From Bifidobacteriaceae bacterium (GTDB lineage: Bacteria; Actinomycetota; Actinomycetes; Actinomycetales; WQXJ01): a stretch of 17,713 nt of DNA. A program made the translations under genes and the position numbers. The notes under the pieces are model-generated. The model saw only the letters and a list, made by a program, of their open reading frames with translations. It ran no database searches and was not told where the DNA came from. Each line of letters starts with the position of its first letter. Within the stretch, counting starts at the first letter, position 1. Positions 15,435 through 17,713 of this stretch are shown one piece after another. The stretch lies in the NCBI GenBank assembly GCA_031261885.1, contig JAISIU010000294.1:1-17713 (forward strand), given 5' to 3'.

Positions 15435-16721
15435 TCACGTCCGCACTGCCGGAACCGCACGTGTCGCCGTGCGGATCACGCGGTCCATCCAGTCGCCGCC
15501 GCGGCGTGCGTAGACGCCGCTCAGCAACTTCATGACGAACCGCATGAGAACGGGCCGTGGGAGACCGTAGCGGGTGCACAGGTTCATCACCTGCGGACGC
15601 TCGATCAAGCGGACGAAGATTCGGCCAAGAGCAAAGTATCCTCCTATCTCCTGGCCGATTGCACGTCCGTACGCGTTCAATGCCAGTTCGCGTCCCTGCG
15701 CCGTGGTGCGGCCGAGGGCGGACAGTGCGGCCGCCGCGGCGATTCGGCCGGAGACCATGGCGTGCCCGATCCCCTCGCCGTTGAACGGGCTGACCAGCCC
15801 GGCGGCGTCGCCGAGCAGCAGCAGCCCACCGGCCGCGAGGGGCGCCCGGTTGATCGCCATGGGCAGTGCCCCGGAGCGGATCCGGCCGACCCGCCGGTCC
15901 GGCGTGAGGCGCCAGTCCGGCAGCGCGGCCGCCCATTTCTCCAGGCTGGCGCCGGCCGAGGCGCGCTGGGCGCCCGCCGGGTGTGAGGAAACGGTGCCGA
16001 GGCCGACGTTCACGAGGCCGGGCGCGACGGGGAAGATCCAGCCGTAGCCCGGCATGAGGTTGCTCTTGCCGACCGGGCCGTCCCACAACTCCAAGTAGGA
16101 CTCCATCATGTCGGTCTCACGCTCGGTGCGGAAGTACGCGCTGGCGGCGACGCCCATGGGCCGGTGTTCCAGCTGGTGCCGGCCGGCCTTGCGGGCGAGG
16201 CGGGCGGCCGCGCCGTCCGCGGCCAGCACGATCGGGGCGTGCAGCGTGGTGGGCAGGCCGTTCGCCTGGGCACCAGGGCTGGGACGGGTCTCGACGCCGC
16301 TGACGGCGCCATCCGGGCCGCGCACGACGTCCGTGGCCGTGACGCCCTCCGCGACGCGCGCACCGAGGACTTGGGCGTGCCGGGCCAGCGCGGTGTCGAA
16401 CTCCGCGCGCGGACGGGTCAGCGAGTAGGTGGGGAACCCGGCCACGACGGGCCAGGGCAGTTCGAGTTCGTGGCCGCCGCCGCGCACACGCAGTCCGCGT
16501 TGGCGGCACCAATCCGCGCCGGGCGTGAGCCCGAGCGCGCCCAGTTCCTTGACGGCGAGCGGCGTGAGGCCGTCGCCGCAGACCTTGTCGCGCGGGAAGG
16601 TGGCCTTCTCGAGGACGATGACGCGTGCCCCACCGCGGGCCAGGTGAGCGGCGGCCGTGCTGCCGGCGGGGCCGGCCCCGACGACGATGACGTCGGCGTC
16701 ACCATGGGGCTGGCGGGTCAT
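15435..16721 (-). CDS. FAD-dependent geranylgeranyl reductase family protein, probable menaquinone reductase MenJ
   Basis: Flavoprotein of the geranylgeranyl reductase family, 428 residues. The ATG at 16721 has AAGGA six bases upstream; an in-frame extension would run into menG. The N-terminal Rossmann motif VIVVGAGPAGSTAA (11-24) binds FAD. FPRDKVCGDGLTP (42-54) is the family signature, and LLLGDAAGLVSPFNGEGIGHAM (about 301-322) is the second FAD motif. The C-terminal helical part lacks obvious membrane spans. By family and by position beside menG and complex I, it most likely saturates one or more isoprene units of menaquinone, as the mycobacterial MenJ does. Other members act on geranylgeranyl groups of archaeal lipids or chlorophyll. 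The exact substrate is inferred, so I withhold the symbol. It is probably co-expressed with the nuo genes. Confidence 0.88.
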   Translation of the reverse strand: MTRQPHGDADVIVVGAGPAGSTAAAHLARGGARVIVLEKATFPRDKVCGDGLTPLAVKELGALGLTPGADWCRQRGLRVRGGGHELELPWPVVAGFPTYSLTRPRAEFDTALARHAQVLGARVAEGVTATDVVRGPDGAVSGVETRPSPGAQANGLPTTLHAPIVLAADGAAARLARKAGRHQLEHRPMGVAASAYFRTERETDMMESYLELWDGPVGKSNLMPGYGWIFPVAPGLVNVGLGTVSSHPAGAQRASAGASLEKWAAALPDWRLTPDRRVGRIRSGALPMAINRAPLAAGGLLLLGDAAGLVSPFNGEGIGHAMVSGRIAAAAALSALGRTTAQGRELALNAYGRAIGQEIGGYFALGRIFVRLIERPQVMNLCTRYGLPRPVLMRFVMKLLSGVYARRGGDWMDRVIRTATRAVPAVRT

Positions 16722-16842
16722 CTCACATCCTTCGGAGGTCGGGGCGCGCTGGCGAGACGCCAAAGCTGCCGAGGAAAGTTTAGTCGCGCCCGGCGGGAGG
16801 CGCGGACGGGAAAACCACTTCCGACGCGGCCTATGACAAATC
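16722..16842 (-). other. Intergenic region between menG and the reductase gene
   Basis: 121 bases. Besides the TAAACT box it contains a small inverted repeat TGGCG/CGCCA with a 3-nt loop (16750-16762) in what would be the 5' leader of the reductase mRNA. No T-rich terminator follows menG, so transcription may continue from menG into the downstream genes. Confidence 0.4.
16777..16782 (-). promoter_or_regulatory. Possible -10 box upstream of the reductase gene
   Basis: TAAACT lies in the otherwise GC-rich 121-nt gap between menG and the reductase gene, about 55 bases before its ATG. It fits the TANNNT pattern of actinobacterial -10 boxes, but no -35 element is seen at normal spacing. If real, it could drive the reductase gene and the nuo series. 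Confidence 0.3.
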
Positions 16843-17535
16843 TCACACCGGCTTGTAGGCGCGGTGCAGGGCCACAATGCCGCCCGTCAGATCGCGGTAG
16901 GCGACATGCTCCCAGCCGGCCTCCCGGATCAGGGCGGCGAGGGCGACCTGGTCGGGCCAGGCCTCGATCGACTTCGTGAGGTAGCCGTAGGCGTCCGGGT
17001 CCGAGGACACGAGGCGGGCCAGCACGGGGAAGGCGAAGCGGTGGTAGAGGCTGTAGAGGGCGCCGAAGACGGCGCTCGACGGGTGGGAGAACTCGGCGAT
17101 CAGCAGCCGGCCGCCCGGCCGCGTCACGCGGGCCATCTCGGCCAGCGCGGCCGGCGTGTCGTGGACGTTGCGCAGCCCGAACGAGATCGTGACGGCATCG
17201 AAGGCGCCGTCGGCGAACGGGAGGGCCTGGGCGTCGGCCACGACGAACCGGGCCGGCACGCCCGCACGGGCGCCCTCGAAGACCATGCCGCGCGAGAAAT
17301 CGGCCGCGACGACGTCCGCGCCCGCGTCCGCGAGCGCCCGCGACGAGGTGCCGGTGCCGGCCGCGAGGTCGAGGATCCGGTCCCCCGGCACGATGTCGAG
17401 AGCGCTGACGACGGCCCGCCGCCAGGCCAGCACGGCCCCGAGGGACAGGACGTTGTTCGTGAGGTCGTAGCGTGCGGCGACGGCGTCGAACATGCGTGCC
17501 ACGGCGGAAGGATCTTTATCGAGATCAGCGGTCAC
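16843..17535 (-). CDS. menG: Demethylmenaquinone methyltransferase (UbiE/MenG family)
   Basis: SAM-dependent C-methyltransferase that converts demethylmenaquinone to menaquinone, the last step of that pathway; 230 residues. The start is GTG at 17535, giving the typical N-terminus (MTADLDKDP, then AVARMFDAVAARYDLTN). The ATG at 17546 is out of frame. Family signatures are YDLTNNVLSLG (23-33), the SAM-binding motif ILDLAAGTGTSS (54-65), the acidic DAQALPF (101-107), FDAVTISFGLRNV (112-124) and RVTRPGGRLLIAEFS (136-150). It ends GGIVALHRAYKPV as actinobacterial members do. UbiE homologues that also serve ubiquinone exist, but actinobacteria generally use menaquinone, so MenG is preferred. No ribosome site precedes the GTG. 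Confidence 0.94.
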   Translation of the reverse strand: MTADLDKDPSAVARMFDAVAARYDLTNNVLSLGAVLAWRRAVVSALDIVPGDRILDLAAGTGTSSRALADAGADVVAADFSRGMVFEGARAGVPARFVVADAQALPFADGAFDAVTISFGLRNVHDTPAALAEMARVTRPGGRLLIAEFSHPSSAVFGALYSLYHRFAFPVLARLVSSDPDAYGYLTKSIEAWPDQVALAALIREAGWEHVAYRDLTGGIVALHRAYKPV

Positions 17536-17543
17536 GCTGGGAC

Positions 17544-17549
17544 ATATTA
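17544..17549 (-). promoter_or_regulatory. -10 box of a probable leaderless menG promoter
   Basis: TAATAT is a strong -10 match in very GC-rich surroundings and ends eight bases before the menG GTG. A start site at the usual distance would fall at or next to the GTG, giving an mRNA with little or no 5' leader. This agrees with the absence of a Shine-Dalgarno sequence. No recognisable -35 is seen at 16-18 nt spacing. Confidence 0.6.
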
Positions 17550-17584
17550 GTGTGTGCGCGCCGCCGCGCCCCGCCCGGGTTCCG

Positions 17585-17600
17585 CCACCGCACGCGGTGG
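17585..17600 (-). promoter_or_regulatory. 16-nt palindrome upstream of the menG promoter, possible operator
   Basis: CCACCGC and GCGGTGG form a perfect 7-bp inverted repeat around a 2-nt centre. It lies about 50-65 bases upstream of the predicted menG start site, a usual place for a regulator dimer. No known regulator motif is recognised, and chance palindromes are common in GC-rich DNA. Confidence 0.3.
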
Positions 17601-17633
17601 GCGCCGCCATCGGACGTTTCTTCCCCAAAAGGA

Positions 17634-17670
17634 GGGGTGGGGCCCCGGAAAAGTGACGGGGCCCCACCCC
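17634..17670 (-). terminator. Strong hairpin, likely terminator of the gene upstream of menG
   Basis: A perfect 13-bp inverted repeat (17634-17646 with 17658-17670, 11-nt loop) made almost only of G-C pairs. Read on the minus strand, it is followed by TCCTTTT, a short T run, so it is best read as the terminator of a minus-strand gene beyond the right edge. On the plus strand the following bases are G-rich, which argues against that orientation. It isolates menG as the start of a new transcription unit. Confidence 0.65.
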
Positions 17671-17713
17671 GGGGGGCTAGGCGCGGCCCGCGCGGGGGGC
17701 GGCGGGCGCTCAG

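Larger units (their letters stand above)
17536..17713. other. Non-coding region upstream of menG
   Basis: 178 bases to the right edge, containing the promoter, palindrome and hairpin listed separately. I see no gene. In one minus-strand frame a TGA at 17710-17712 and a TAG at 17677-17679 could be the end of an upstream gene, but too little is present to say. Confidence 0.5.

Noticed and set aside
17536..17667. A longer MenG starting at 17667.
   Set aside because: It would cover the hairpin, palindrome and -10 box, and the added residues match nothing in the family.
1..17713. Mobile elements, CRISPR, tRNA/rRNA, toxin or defence genes.
   Set aside because: No transposase or recombinase motifs, direct-repeat arrays or RNA gene signatures were seen; the coding space is filled by menaquinone and complex I genes.

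Overview
The window is very GC-rich and every gene I can support lies on the minus strand. It reads as chromosomal housekeeping DNA of a high-GC actinobacterium (Actinomycetota). The indicators are frequent GTG starts, almost only TGA stops, a leaderless-looking promoter, actinobacterial-style tails on several Nuo subunits, and menaquinone-type quinone genes beside complex I. I cannot name the genus from the sequence.

Layout in the direction of transcription, right to left: (1) 17536-17713 is a short non-coding stretch with a strong hairpin (17634-17670), a 16-nt palindrome (17585-17600) and an AT-rich -10 box directly in front of menG. (2) 16843-17535 is menG, the last methylation step of menaquinone synthesis. 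(3) 15435-16721 is an FAD-dependent geranylgeranyl-reductase-family protein, most likely the menaquinone side-chain reductase MenJ. (4) After a 99-nt gap, 15335 down to 1 carries the NADH:quinone oxidoreductase (complex I) operon in canonical order, nuoA-B-C-D-E-F-G-H-I-J-K-L-M-N. Only nuoN is incomplete; it runs off the left edge.

The genes form one pathway. MenG and the MenJ-like reductase finish and tailor the lipid quinone. NuoE/F/G oxidise NADH and pass electrons through Fe-S clusters, NuoB/C/D/I deliver them to the quinone, and NuoA/H/J/K/L/M/N pump protons. Most nuo junctions are 4-nt ATGA/GTGA overlaps or abutting codons with a Shine-Dalgarno sequence inside the preceding gene, so one polycistronic, translationally coupled mRNA is likely. 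No gap inside nuoA-N exceeds 10 nt.

I found no mobile element, CRISPR array, RNA gene or new system. The observations most worth a second look are the loss of all four N7 cluster ligands in NuoG, the leaderless promoter and palindrome of menG, the unstructured tails on NuoE/H/I/J, and the pairing of quinone-tailoring genes with complex I.
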